Positions 1 to 11,220 of a DNA stretch of 64,000 nt are shown here, piece by piece (position 1 is the stretch's first letter; every line of letters starts with the position of its first letter). Below the pieces are notes generated by a model. That model saw only the letters and a list, made by a program, of their open reading frames with translations, was not told the DNA's origin and did no database searches. The stretch spans positions 67,824,585 through 67,888,584 of the forward strand of contig OX243811.1 in assembly GCA_945859605.1 (NCBI GenBank), given 5' to 3'. Source of the DNA: Lumbricus rubellus. Taxonomy: Eukaryota > Annelida > Clitellata > Crassiclitellata > Lumbricidae. The translations under genes and the position numbers were made by a program.

Positions 1-703
1 CCCTATTTATTGACCTTGACAAGGAAAGACAGTGGACTGAAAAGAGAAGCGCAGAACAGAGAAAAATGGCGTCATTGGACATACGAACCTGCCTGACGGC
101 AGAGAACATGAAGAAGACAAGGAAAGACAGTGGACTATTTTCTTTCATATATCATATTTATAGCCTAAATATCTGGGAACAAATGAGAATGTTTGACTTG
201 GCTGAAGTGATATTTGGGATTAAAAATCCAGAGTTTTCATTTACCGGTACCTGTTAATTGCGCTAGCTATTGACTTCAATGCAATAGGGGAAACTAGAAA
301 TTCTAAAAATGGGCCGTCAACTCTGACTGATTGCGTTCTTGTGTCTGATAAACGAAAATGATGAAATAAAAAATCTAATAACCGGGCATCAATTCATGAC
401 TATTGGCCATTTCCAAATGAATTGACTCAGTGAAGGGCCTCTTATTCAAAGTGTCCGCACAGTTACCATCTCAAGGGACGAGGAGACTTGAAGCCTTCAG
501 TCCATGGATAGTTGGATACTCTCAACATTACATGGCAACCATTTTGACCAAACATCATGTGTCCCATATTTACGCACATAATTATTGCTTCTCCTCAACA
601 AGATGTGGATTAAATGCGTTTGTTTCTTGCCTTATTTGACAGGCAAATGTAATGAATAAAAATTGATTAACATGGAGTTTTTCACTGTGAAACACGCAGG
701 ACT

Positions 704-987
704 TGCTGACAAACGTTGAGCGAACGTGGCCGCAAGGATGTTACTACGACAAGGATTTCTCAACGTCCAGCGATGGACGAACAAGTGGAGTGACGATGAA
801 GAAAGGTGAAGCGTTCGGTCACTTCAGTCTCGGCTCAACCATCGTGCTGCTGTTTGAAGCACCATCTAGTTTCCGATTCAGTATTATGCCAGGACAGAAG
901 GTGAAGTATGGCGAGGGCATTGGAGGTTGTGCGAAACGAATTCACAGAAGAAGCAGAAGAATAGCGTGGATGGGAAAGACACACTGA
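704..987 (+). CDS. PISD: Phosphatidylserine decarboxylase (PISD-like), C-terminal part, possibly degenerate
   Basis: The reading frame carries the C-terminal signature of mitochondrial phosphatidylserine decarboxylase: KKGEAFGHF, then LGST (bases 829-840), IVLLFEAP, and GQKVKYGEGIG. In this family LGST is the self-cleavage site, whose serine becomes the pyruvoyl cofactor, and the enzyme makes phosphatidylethanolamine at the inner mitochondrial membrane. Upstream, TNV and YYDKDFST match the strand before this block, but the segment between them is longer than usual and the loop before GVTMKKGE is about 15 residues shorter than in human PISD. The protein also runs about 19 residues past the usual GEALG-type end. 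The start is an exon edge, not a start codon: an AG lies near 701 (ACACGCAG). The rest of the gene should lie left of the window. It could be a fast-evolving real exon or a decaying copy; family identity is secure. Confidence 0.6.
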
Positions 988-1189
988 CAGAAAAGTTGAT
1001 CTGAAGTAAAAGGATGTGAGCAGCTTCTTACGAGTTTGTGCAAAAAGGGTATTTTATGGTAACAGTGGATTTTCATCAACTCATTTGGTATTTCCGTCCA
1101 TATTCTGATATTTCAAGCATGACTGTTGTCAGTTCTGTAGCGAGTTCTGGCTTTCATGTTTTATACTGACATGTGTTAACATAATACTC

Positions 1190-1195
1190 TTTATT
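1190..1195 (-). other. AATAAA poly(A) signal of the serpin gene
   Basis: Read on the minus strand this is AATAAA, about 290 bases after the serpin stop. If used, the serpin 3' UTR would overlap the PISD-like 3' UTR on the opposite strand. Confidence 0.4.
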
Positions 1196-1386
1196 GTGGC
1201 GTGTTTTCGTAAAACAAAAAGAGATAAAGCTCTTGGGATCGTTCTGAGACGCGAAACCTAATTCATATTAGATAATGTTTTTGATTTTGATTTTCATTGA
1301 GCTTCTGCATTCTCAGCAATTATTTTTTTATATAGCTTAAGTTAATTAAGTTGCTTTATACGCCATTGAGTATTGAGTATTCATGC

Positions 1387-1392
1387 AATAAA
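1387..1392 (+). other. AATAAA poly(A) signal downstream of the PISD-like exon
   Basis: An AATAAA hexamer lies about 400 bases past the PISD-like stop codon and about 95 bases before the 3' end of the serpin coding region on the other strand. It is the first + strand AATAAA after the stop codon that I saw. Confidence 0.35.
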
Positions 1393-1483
1393 AGCAACCT
1401 ACAAAGCGTTAGCAGTGTCCACAGTAACTATAAGCTAATTGCTAACACATGCTTCTAAGTTGACATCTTTCCAAACGAGTCAT

Positions 1484-4035
1484 TTAAGAATGCTCTGGTC
1501 TGACAACTCTTCCCAGAAAGAGAACAGCCTTTGTTCTTTCTTCTCTTATGAAAAACAAGAAAGGATGATCGGCTCGAAACTCAACTTCCTCCACATTCAT
1601 TCTCAAACACATTGCACACATTTTCATCGCTGTGGCTGCAGCAGCCTCTGTGCCCTCCTCATTCACATCAACAAAAGCCTTGTGCACAACTTGTGATGCA
1701 TACAACAATTGAGTTCCATCAACTCCAGATAGATCTGCTGCACCTCCCGTAAACAGAGACTTCATTCCCATTTTACGAAGAACTTTGCTGAGCTCCAGAG
1801 TTTCTTCGATTTTAAATTTCGGAAGCCAAAGTTTCACGTCAGGACCTCTGTTAAATCCGCTATCGATGTTTTGAAGATGGTCTGCAGTCAGCTTCTCCTC
1901 CACAGCTTCAAGAGTCGAAGCCTTGTCTGGAAGTAGGATAAACATGCTGAGTGCTCCCCAGAAGTAAGGCAACTTGATGACTTGGCAGAGAAGATCATCC
2001 GATTTGTAATATGACGCTCTTTCAATCTTCTGATACATCATCTTTACTTGAAGAGTTTCTGTTGGTGATATGAAGAAGTCACCGTCTTTGGTATCTCTTT
2101 TCTCAAAAGGATCTTGCCAGGCACTCTTGAAGTAAATGGCATTAACGAGGATAAGTCTTGTCGTGGCATCAATCGAATCAGGTGATATGATGTCCTTAAT
2201 CTTCTCATTCGTCTGTTCTAGAACCCAAAAGTTGATCTCGCCAGCCGCTTCGTTTGGTGCATTGCTGTGAAAGAAGGAAGAATAAATTTATATTATGAAT
2301 CACTTTGTACTGTAGATATATTCAAGTGAAAGAACTTTAAATGTTTCCACTCAAAAGTAAATCTATAACATTGTCGAGTATCTTGTAATTATTTCACTGA
2401 AACTTATTATAAATGTTAATCAACCTTTTCCTGGTTCAACACACTACTCTCAATATATGTGCTACAATGAAATTATCGGTTAAAAGTCCCACTCAAAATC
2501 TAAGCAGTACTCCGATCATATAAAGGTGGTTCTCTCTCCCATATACATAATAGAGCACTGTTCTCATGAAAAAGAATCATAATACGGTATGTTTAAAAGT
2601 ATTCAATCAGACAGTACATGTGTACCGGGTATACTAAAAATCATTCCTCAAGTTGACAAATCTTTCATTGACGAATTTGTGCTCTCAAGTTCCTTTCAAT
2701 TTTTGTGGGTCTCAAGAGCTTTTTATATGGCTTATGTTTGTCACTGAAATCCTCTTTTCCATCCTTTATCATTTTATAGGCCATCTACTTTTCAGGCCCT
2801 ATACCATTTTGGCAGCGTACATTTGCTTGCTTGAACCAAGTCATGTCTTCTGGTTAGTTAGACCCATTCTAAAATTATCTGTTACCACGAAAATCCAGAG
2901 CCTTGTCTGGCAAGTAAAAGCCTACTTACTTCAAGTTCCATATTCCTGCTATTCTACATATTTCATGATTATCGTTACCAACACATTCAATTTCTGATCG
3001 TTTTTCGATGCACACCTCAATTCTTGCATTTTCAAACATACCTATTAAATCAGTTTCATTGCACCTTTTATTTAAATAAAGAAAGTCTTTAAAAATTCTA
3101 ACTCTGTCCGACATTTACTGTAGTATTTCTCTTCCCAAAGTTTTATGACTTCATCACTTGAAGGTCTACAGAGCACAGAAGCAATTTAAATGTGAACTAA
3201 CTTTCCCAAGTTTATGAAACCTGCTTTCCAACGCCTTAAATTTCACTTTCCAGAATCTAATGAATTCCTTCGTGGAGATCATGCAAATGTCCAGTGGATT
3301 TTTTTATGTCCAAATCTTTACTGATGTCTTGTTAAGAGAAAATACTTGTCACCCCAAAACCATCCCATCACATGCCTTCCCTCAATGCAGATATTATTTC
3401 TGCCAGTTTGCACAAAACATTACTATTTAACATTGATTACCTTTCTGAATTTTTCTGAAGCATTACTAATTTCCTGTGACTGGTGTTCGCAAGGCTAAAA
3501 ATTTTCCAAAATGCTGTTTCCAACGTTTTATAAAGCTAATTCAATTTATTTTAAATCAATTAATAATGCGAAAGATTGTTTTGATAACTTACACGAAACT
3601 GACTGGAAGAAGCCCAGCATCGTAGTACTTCTCGCATGATGTCTGAAACTCATCCAAGATTTTGTAGGACTTTTCTGCATAGATGCGATTTGCCATGTGC
3701 AGTTGGAATAGTGGTGTCTTATGGTACTCAGGTACGTCAGTGCTGCATTTCTTGAGGTGAGAAATGAGGTCACTGAATGCCTGGTGTAGTTTGGAGTCAT
3801 CCTTCAGACGATCAAGACACAGAGTGGTCTTCATCTCGGCCAACGTCTTGCCTCTCGCTCCAAGAAGAGCCATATTCAACACAGCAGAGATGCTGAGTGG
3901 AGACATGAATGAATTTTCACTGCTCTTCTCCTTTACTTGCTCCTTGTACAATTCCAGAGCGAAACTGGACAGAGCTGTGACGAGCAGTTGGCCATTGTCC
4001 ACATCCTCAAACACCGCCTTCTGTCCACTTGCCAT
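1484..4035 (-). CDS. Intracellular (clade B-like) serpin, two coding exons, 407 aa
   Basis: Exons are 4035..3593 and 2264..1484, joined at a GTAAGT donor and a pyrimidine-rich TTTCACAG acceptor. Phase is kept across the junction (PVSFVNAPNEAAGEINFWV), giving 407 residues, a normal serpin length. Family hallmarks are FMSPLSISAVLNMALLGARG near the N terminus, TRLILVNAIYFKSAW in the middle, the hinge EEGTEAAAATA, and the C-terminal DHPFLFFIREE and LFLGRVVRPEHS. The alanine-rich hinge is the inhibitory type. Counting 17 residues from the hinge glutamate puts Met at P1 and Cys at P1'. There is no signal peptide, which fits the cytosolic ov-serpin group. The start MASGQK is the first Met of the open frame. 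A TTTTTCAG just upstream suggests an intron in the 5' UTR. The target protease is unknown. Confidence 0.9.
2265..3592 (-). other. Serpin intron, no other feature seen
   Basis: This is the single coding intron of the serpin gene. It is AT-rich. The open frames inside it have no recognisable domain and I see no transposon ends. Confidence 0.6.
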
Positions 4036-4212
4036 CGATGCTAATTACGAGTGAAAATATCAAACTGAAAAATCAATCAAATTTCTTATGAAATTCAATA
4101 TTTTGCATTACTACCTTATGCAGATACTTTATTAATCTTAGTAAAAATGTAAAGTTTGAGAATGTCTCAGTAGCCACCAAAGCCACATCATAGACCAGCT
4201 TATTTCACCGGT

Positions 4213-4535
4213 GCTATTCATTCCTAAAACTTATGTAGCGCCGTTCAGGAAGCCTACTCAGAGGTGAATATAAGGGGCTATATAAAATAAAGTCCACAAA
4301 TAGAAAAACTGCCATCTTCGCTCCAGTGCCAGAGAAACATCCATGGAGGTCAAGTAAAGGAGACAGCATGGTGCTACAGTAGTAATCTCTGATGATGATG
4401 ATGGTTATGGGGTTGGACCTGAGTAGCAGCCTACAAAGCACGTCCGCTTTATGGGGCTCGAACTCTGGTCCACTGATCTCCATGATGCCAGTGTATTATC
4501 CATTGCGCTATAGCTACTGGGACCTCACCTAGAAC
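4213..4535 (-). mobile_element. tRNA-derived SINE with a LINE-like 3' tail
   Basis: On the minus strand the left part looks like a tRNA promoter: an A-box-like GCGCAATGGATAA near 4502 and a B-box GAGTTCGAGCCCC near 4450-4462. The right part (4225-4265) has CTCTGAGTAGGCTTCC then GGCGCTACATAAG, the same tail found at the end of the LINE fragment at 42738-43065 and of other repeats here. A tRNA head joined to a LINE tail is the standard SINE plan. Boundaries are approximate. Confidence 0.6.
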
Positions 4536-4824
4536 ACAAAGATCTTTTCGGTGGGTAAACAATTCGGTTAGAAAGAAAATGATATTCACACGTCGTTATC
4601 AGTTTGAAAGAACACTATAGTCATAAAGTCTTACTTGCAAAATGTCAGATGTAACAAACTTAGTTGACCCTATAATACCCAGGCAATGATCTCGGCCAAC
4701 AATTTTTAAATGTCTAGACTATAAATAGCTCTGTTTCATCGGAAAAACCCATAGACGTAATAACCTATTGAAAAAACATAGGCATGCCGCATGTATTCCT
4801 GAGGCAATCCGGCCTATTCGTGCC

Positions 4825-6680
4825 TGTGGTCCAAGGATAAACGGTTCGCATATAGGCATTCCGTACCCGATTTCGTAGCATTGTCAGCCTTAAGCGCCTT
4901 TTCATTGGCCAATCCCATATTATGAATATTCATAACCAGTGACATCATTAAGCTCGTTTTGTTTACAGACATTGCGTTGGCAATATCAATAGTCTTAGGC
5001 TATTATGCTTAATATCTCGCAGCCTTTGCGTCCATTAGTCCTAGTAGGCTATATGGCAGTTACCTGCTAAGATTTATAAAGTGCTTTAATAAATAGATAG
5101 CCTACACCAAACAGTGTTGCATATACATGTAATGGGATAAAGCTGCGTTGCGTGATATATTATTGTGCGAATATGCTTTGTAATTAAACTGTTTTTAGCT
5201 CCATGTAGCCTATTGCAAGCTGTCTGTTCAGCTAGTATAGTTAAGATTGATGTATTCTGTAATCTGAGTTCCTGCAACATGTTTCAACTGTAACCCATTG
5301 CGGTCTTTCAACCGGATTGTTGAATAGACGAAAATTATTAGTATACTGCCTCACCCAAAAATTTAAACACCCGATTTTAGTTTAATAATTGTATTTAAAA
5401 CATAGGCAACTGGCAGGTAGGTCAAGCTGTAAATGTTGGGACTTCGCTATGTCTGAATCGTCACAAGTTGTCACTAGATGATTAGACTACATAGGTTGCG
5501 GCCTGTCAACCGTATTGTTGAAGAAGGATAATATTATTATTTATTGATGAGCAATGATAACGTAGTAAGACTGAGGTTTTTAGCAAATGTCTTTCTATTA
5601 TGTAAAGCCACAAGGCTACTTGCATTCATATTAATGCTTTTATTGGTAGGCCTACTTAGGCTATTCATAATTCAGCAGTAACGTTCACTCTTACAGGGCT
5701 GTTTTAAGGAATTTTTATAACTGCATAGCGCCACAAACTTTTCTTTCCTTTCCCATCCTCCATGTTAAATTACTTTCAATCGGAGGACAATGACATTTCT
5801 TGTTAGTTTTTAACTGTACAGAAGTGTTTCTACAAATCTATTCCTGTCAGGAAGTCAGAACGTGGAATTAGAAGGTCTGTGAACGTGGATGCAAAGGATT
5901 CTGATTCATGATTCAAAACAATCAAATTTGAACAATTTGAATGAAGATAACCGTCACACATCTTAATAAAACTTATTTAGGCCTATATGCATTATGCAAT
6001 TGCACATAGACTACACATAGGTTTGATTGACATGAACTAGTACTTAAGCTCGAAATATTACTGGTTGTCGAACAGTAGGCATGGAAGATGAGACAGTTCA
6101 CGAAAACTGAATAGGGCCTAAACATAGAGCTTTTAAAGTTACAATTGGGAATGTGTAGAACACTAATTTCAACTGGTGCGAATTTAGGCAACTGAAGTCT
6201 AGTAAAATCTAATGTAATGACTTGTGTAGCGCAGGTTTGATTTTTGGTATCGCAGGAGGCGGTTGATTCAACGAAGCCTGATGCATCACATATAGGCCCT
6301 AATAGCTGTTGACCACAGTGTATTATTGAAGCGATGAGTTGGTGGATGACATATTCGCTGGCACGCACGTAACAACGCGTAGCCTTTGCATTTTATTTTT
6401 GCTCTGATTAGAAGTCTACCTTCACACTTTCGATTACTTCACTATCGAATGGAAACTCCTTAGGCCTATAACTTTAAACGCACGGCAATCGGCCATTTTC
6501 CCTCGTATGCCAACAACAGCAGCAACAACAGCGCACGAGAAGGTACTAAACACGTCATTGGTTATGAATATTCATAATCTGGAACCGGCCAATGAAAAAG
6601 CGTTATGGCTTGCAATGCTACGAGGTCGGGTACGGAATGCCTATATGCAAACGGTTCTTGTCCATGGTGCAAGAGTAAGC
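4825..6680. mobile_element. About 1.9-kb element with long terminal inverted repeats (foldback-like)
   Basis: Bases about 4825-4965 are the reverse complement, with substitutions, of about 6545-6680. Shared blocks include GCATATAGGCATTCCGTACC, TTCATTGGCC and TTATGAATATTCATAACCA. The arms are about 130 bp and roughly 80-85% alike by eye. The interior has no transposase frame I can recognise and contains parts of a retroposon-like repeat (5213-5345 and about 5500-5545). Superfamily and target-site duplication are unresolved. Confidence 0.55.
5213..5345 (+). repeat. Interspersed retroposon-like repeat, copy 1
   Basis: This segment matches 15038-15178: GCAAGCTGTCTGT, then GTATTCTGTAATCT, CTGTAACC..TTGCGGT, TCAACCG and a run of ATT. 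A third partial copy lies at about 5500-5545 (TTGCGGCCTGTCAACCG...ATATTATTATT). The microsatellite-like 3' end suggests a SINE or LINE tail. No coding region is present. Confidence 0.5.
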
Positions 6681-6711
6681 TTAGGCCTACACCATTTCAC
6701 AGTTAAGCAGG

Positions 6712-6955
6712 GTTTAAAGTGTGGCCGGACGATCATGGAATCTGAACGCCGTCCTGCCACTTATTGTTATTGACCAGCACAGCCTGAAAAGGTAAGGGGT
6801 GTCCAGGCACGTCTTTTTGAAAGGTAGGGGCGTCTATACTGCCCTACTTTGGCAAAAGGAAGCAAGTCCTGCAAAATAAGCATGACTTGCTTCCTCTTGC
6901 CAAAGTAGGGCAGTATAGGCATTTATTTTCCCACACTTTAAGCACTGCAGTAACT
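6712..6955 (+). repeat. GGGGCGTCC-rich repeat, copy 1 (carries an inserted hairpin)
   Basis: It is homologous to 51225-51405. Both contain CCGTCCTGCCACTTAT, then AAGG(G)GTGTCC or GGGGCGTCC blocks, and end near TTTAGCACTGC or TTTAAGCACTGC. This copy is longer because of the hairpin at 6835-6917. Confidence 0.55.
6835..6917. repeat. Near-perfect 34-bp-arm hairpin
   Basis: Arm 6835-6868 (starting TATACTGCCCTACTTTGGC) is the reverse complement of 6884-6917 with one mismatch. The loop is 15 bases. Confidence 0.85.
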
Positions 6956-7235
6956 TAAGAGAAACAAGTCCTCGCAAGTCAAATAGGCTCAATGCAGTAG
7001 AGTAAATGGAATCTAAAAAGTTCAGAGAAGTTCTATGGGCCCATTAAGGGCAAAAATTAAGTATATGTGACCCTCCACCTAGGTGCGTGACATCATTATT
7101 TTTTAGACGGTACCTTTTGAGGAGAAAATTATTTTTGCTGTTGATAAATTGAGGTGAATGTTGATGGAAATATCGAAGATGGTGACAACAGGAAGCCTAT
7201 TTTTATATATTTGATGGGTCACTTTTATTTGGAGA

Positions 7236-7530
7236 GATCAGCTTTTCTTCTTTCTTCTCTGATGAAAAACATGAAGGGGAGATCGGCCTGAAAGTCACCT
7301 TCCTCCACCTCTAATCTCCAACTTAACAAGATCAGTTTCATTGCATGTGCTGTGCTCTTCCCTCTTCAATTACATCCATGAAAGCTGTGTGCATCACTTT
7401 CAACGCATACAACAAACGAGTAGCATCTGTTCCGGAACGATCTGTTGACTCTGCTTCAAAAAGAGATTTCATTCTCATCTTACAGAGAACTTTGCTGAGC
7501 CAGACACTTTTTTCTTCAATTCTCGTTATA
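7236..7530 (-). pseudogene. Decayed serpin C-terminal fragment
   Basis: Minus-strand frames match the neighbouring serpin: LSKVLCKMRMKSLF against LSKVLRKMGMKSLF, then HTAFMDVIEEG against HKAFVDVNEEG. The alanine hinge is lost to a small deletion and frameshift. In another frame follow FQADLPFMFFIREERRKA against FRADHPFLFFIREERTKA. There is no start codon, N-terminal half or intact reactive loop. This is a relic of a former tandem serpin copy. Confidence 0.8.
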
Positions 7531-7554
7531 ATAAAATACTGCAATATTTTTTAG

Positions 7555-10500
7555 TAAAAATTGAATATTGCAATATGATTTATTATGCTGCAAATCTGCA
7601 ATATCTACAGCAATATCTACAACAATAAAAGTATTGTAATAATTATTGTCATAACAGTAGCAATGCTGCTACAAGAAGTGATATGTAGCAGGTGAGAGAG
7701 TTTGAGTGACAAACTCATTGATCAACTCCAATGAACTCATTTTAACAACTCTTTTGTTTCCAAGACAACAGAATTTGTATAATAATAGACCTCCATTCAT
7801 TTGAGCATTAAGGGTGCGGTGCAATACTCGAATAGATAGAACGCTTTGCTTGTAACACGGACAGCCAAAGGTTTGAGCCTCTGCTGTGCAAGGACCTTGA
7901 ATAAATCCTTCATGGACAAGTCGTCAGCACCACTGATGTTCTGGGTTTTTTGTTGTATGGTCAGCTGTGCACTTCTGAACTTTGGAAGGAGGCAATATAT
8001 CATAATTGTAGAGCTGTTCTGTAGTGGATTGTGTCTTGCACTGCACACTGTACAAATGGAAGATTGATTGATGAAAAGTGAGAATCAGACAGCTAGACAA
8101 ATAATATTAAAGGAAGACAACGTAATATTCTGTCTGCAAGATGCAACTGACTGAAACTAAATTTATCATTATGGTATGCCTTATCGAGAAAATGCTCCTT
8201 TTTTATTCAGAATTTCTTTTAAACATTTGCTTTATTACACAAAGAAAGAACATACACAGCCCAAATGCAAATGCATTAAAAATGTTAGATCGTGTCAAAC
8301 ATCAAATCGTTTTGTAGCATTTACCATGATACATCTCTTAACAGCTGACGAAAATGCAAAGTAACCAGCAAAGCAGGTAAGAAAACATCAAATGGTGCCA
8401 ACTAACGTTACATCAGATTCAATGCTGCAATGTTCGAAATGGCAACATTGATGCATTATGCTGCGCAGATGATCGCCTGAATAGTTCGTGGAATAGGTTC
8501 CAGGACCGATAAATTGTCTGGTATGTAAAAGTTGCAGCAAACAATAATAAATAACAGCTTCTCTAATAGAAGCAATAATAGGTGCACTGTTCTACAACAA
8601 ATAGTAGCAGTCTTCATACGTCTTGCAATCAGGAGTGAAGATGAAGCACAAGATACATGGAACAAAGACATCATCAGACAGCAATCAGACAAGTTACGTA
8701 AATTACAGAAAATTATGGGAGGCAAGATTTGTTCTGTTTTTGCTTAATACTTTTTCTTAGATGCATAAAATTTACACAGCATTGGAAACAGATAAAGCCT
8801 CGAGACATCAGGCTTTGCCCCAGCGATCTCAAGTGGCATAGCATCATTCTTTGGCTTCTGCACTGGCTTCCAATTCAACATAAAGGGTTTTAATTCCTAG
8901 CAGCATATCCTCCAACGCATCGGGATCGACTCAAGTCATGGGTTATCCATGGCAACACCTATTTCCAACCTTGTGCAATGCAATGTATAGTTCATGCTAT
9001 CAGTTTGGCCAATCTGTCTCTGTCTCTCTCTGTCTCTCTCTCTGTCTCTCAGTCTCTATTGCCCATGATCATTGATCAGGGCAGCAGTGGCAACATTTTT
9101 CCTGTATACTAGACACAAATATTTGTGAGGCGAATACACTCTGTGTGCCGTGCACGTCCTCGACTACAGTCCTGCCCCTTGATTTGCTGAAACCATATTT
9201 AGAAATGTTGTGACCATCATCACCATATTATAACAATTGAAGTAATTATGTATTATTACTGTTCCACTTGTCATCACCAACAGAATTACTGCCACACACC
9301 TGTGATGTGGACTGGCACAAAACTACTGATTAAGAAATCGCACTAATGAGCAAAACAAACAAAACACTAATGAAGAAACTAACGTCTGCTCACCAGAAAG
9401 ACTCAATGCTAATTAAGATTTTTCATGTAATCACACTGCGTTTGTCAGAATGATTTGAATAAAATTTACATATTATTTATTATTTGTACTTTGTCTGTGG
9501 GTTATCCTGCCATGCCCAATGGCCCATTTCCAACGGGTCATTTCCCTACCAGATCTGTGGTACAACTGCACTATTAACTCCCACGGCCTGAATTGATGAG
9601 CAACCATCCACTTGGATATTAAAGTCCTTATGACCGATTCTTCTTTGAGAATCCATACAACTCAACTCCCAAACCATAAACGTAGGCCAAATTCTTTACC
9701 ATTACTAGACACCTAGCTGCTCCACAAAGTCATTGCAACCTTTGAATAGACAATAATTACTTGAGGAAATACTTATTCGAATAGAACCCTGAATCCCTGA
9801 TCTTACTTGCCAACAATTATCCTTTCCAATAACTGTGTCCACTAAGTCTCATGTAATGTAGATGTACAATGCCGAAGAAAACTGCGGTGCAGTCTATTTA
9901 TTTACTCGCTTGAATCTATGCTCTGAAATCATCATTAAATCTGATACGGGTATACATGTTTCGTTGTCAGGTATATTATCTCTAACTCCTGCAAATGCAT
10001 TTCACTCTAAGGAATTACTTCTTCCAGGGCAATTATTTTGTCACATGCCTCTTTCATGTACAGGTCACATACAGTTAAGCACACTTAGTACAGTATCTCC
10101 TACATCATCTGAATACAACAGGATACGTGGATATGATCCATGCCATTTTCAACCTAGAAACTCAACATACACTGGTCAACATGACATGAAAGACACTTGA
10201 TAATCGAGCGTAAACTCCATATCTTCGTAAATGCTGCGACCACTTGTCCAGTCAACAACAACTGCACGTCAGCGATCCACTTGAATTAGAAATATGTTCA
10301 GCAGTAAAACATATATGTGACATCGGAGCCAAGAATTAAGAAGATTTAACATACACCGACATTATATAGAATATAGAACAGACTTCAGCCAGTGTTTGGG
10401 TGGACCCAAACATTTGCAGAATCAGCTGCACTTCTCTATTCATTGGCATTAGGTAGAACTTGTCATGCCTTTCACAATGTAAATCTCACAGCAGATAAAT

Positions 10501-11220
10501 GTCATGCTTAACTTAGAGCAAAGTCAAAAGTTCACTATTTACACACGCACCCAAAAATGGCAGTTGTTATTTCAACCCGTCCTGCCATTTGAACCAAACA
10601 ATATGACAAACTTTGACAAATTAGTTCTGTGATTTTTCAGATCACACAGTAATCCCTCTTTGCAACTGTCCACAGTGAAAACCTTTTGTTAAGATGCTTT
10701 TAAGAGCACATCATCAGCAAAAAACCCAACTACATCAACTACAAGAAAGGCTTACTAAAAAATTAAGTTGGCACAAGCCACAAAAATCGTTGACAGTCCG
10801 TACCATCCACATGTTTCTTATAAACCAGCTAATGAAGTCTCACAAAAGAGACAGATAATTCTCGTAGATTTAAAAAAGAAAACAAAAAGAAAACTTCCTA
10901 TTGAATGACTTTGTAAGGATTTGCTCGCAAGAAATCGGTTCCTGCCTTACTCCACGCTTCTGTTTTAGAATCTTCTTAAAAATCTCATTGAAAACTCAAA
11001 AACTGGAACCGAGATCACGGCAAAAAACTGGTCATATGGAATGACAATTGACACTGGATGACCATCAAAATCTCCCTTCTTTCCCTCACTTTACTAATGT
11101 CAAGATTAACTCTAATTAAATCAATGTTGCTGAACTGGTCACTGGCAATGTTGCGCTACTCTTTCTGGTCACTGGTTGGTCAGTCAGTGTCCTGTGAAGT
11201 CCATCTTGGTTGGTCAGTGC
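7555..11220. other. Intergenic stretch between the serpin relic and PANK
   Basis: No gene recognised. A short CT/CTGT microsatellite lies at about 9018-9060. A repeat at about 9400-9490 (GCTAATTAAGAT..TTCATGT..CACTGCGTTTGTCAG) recurs at about 55060-55140. The open frames at 7797-8048 and 9862-10200 show no domain I can name. The PANK 3' UTR must lie at the right end. Confidence 0.5.

Noticed and set aside
7797..8048. Minus frame with LLPKFR and SGADDLSMKDLF considered as more serpin relic
   Set aside because: It has short serpin-like words, but their order and spacing do not match the serpin fold, so identity is not supported.
9862..10200. 112-codon plus frame
   Set aside because: No recognisable domain or splice context.
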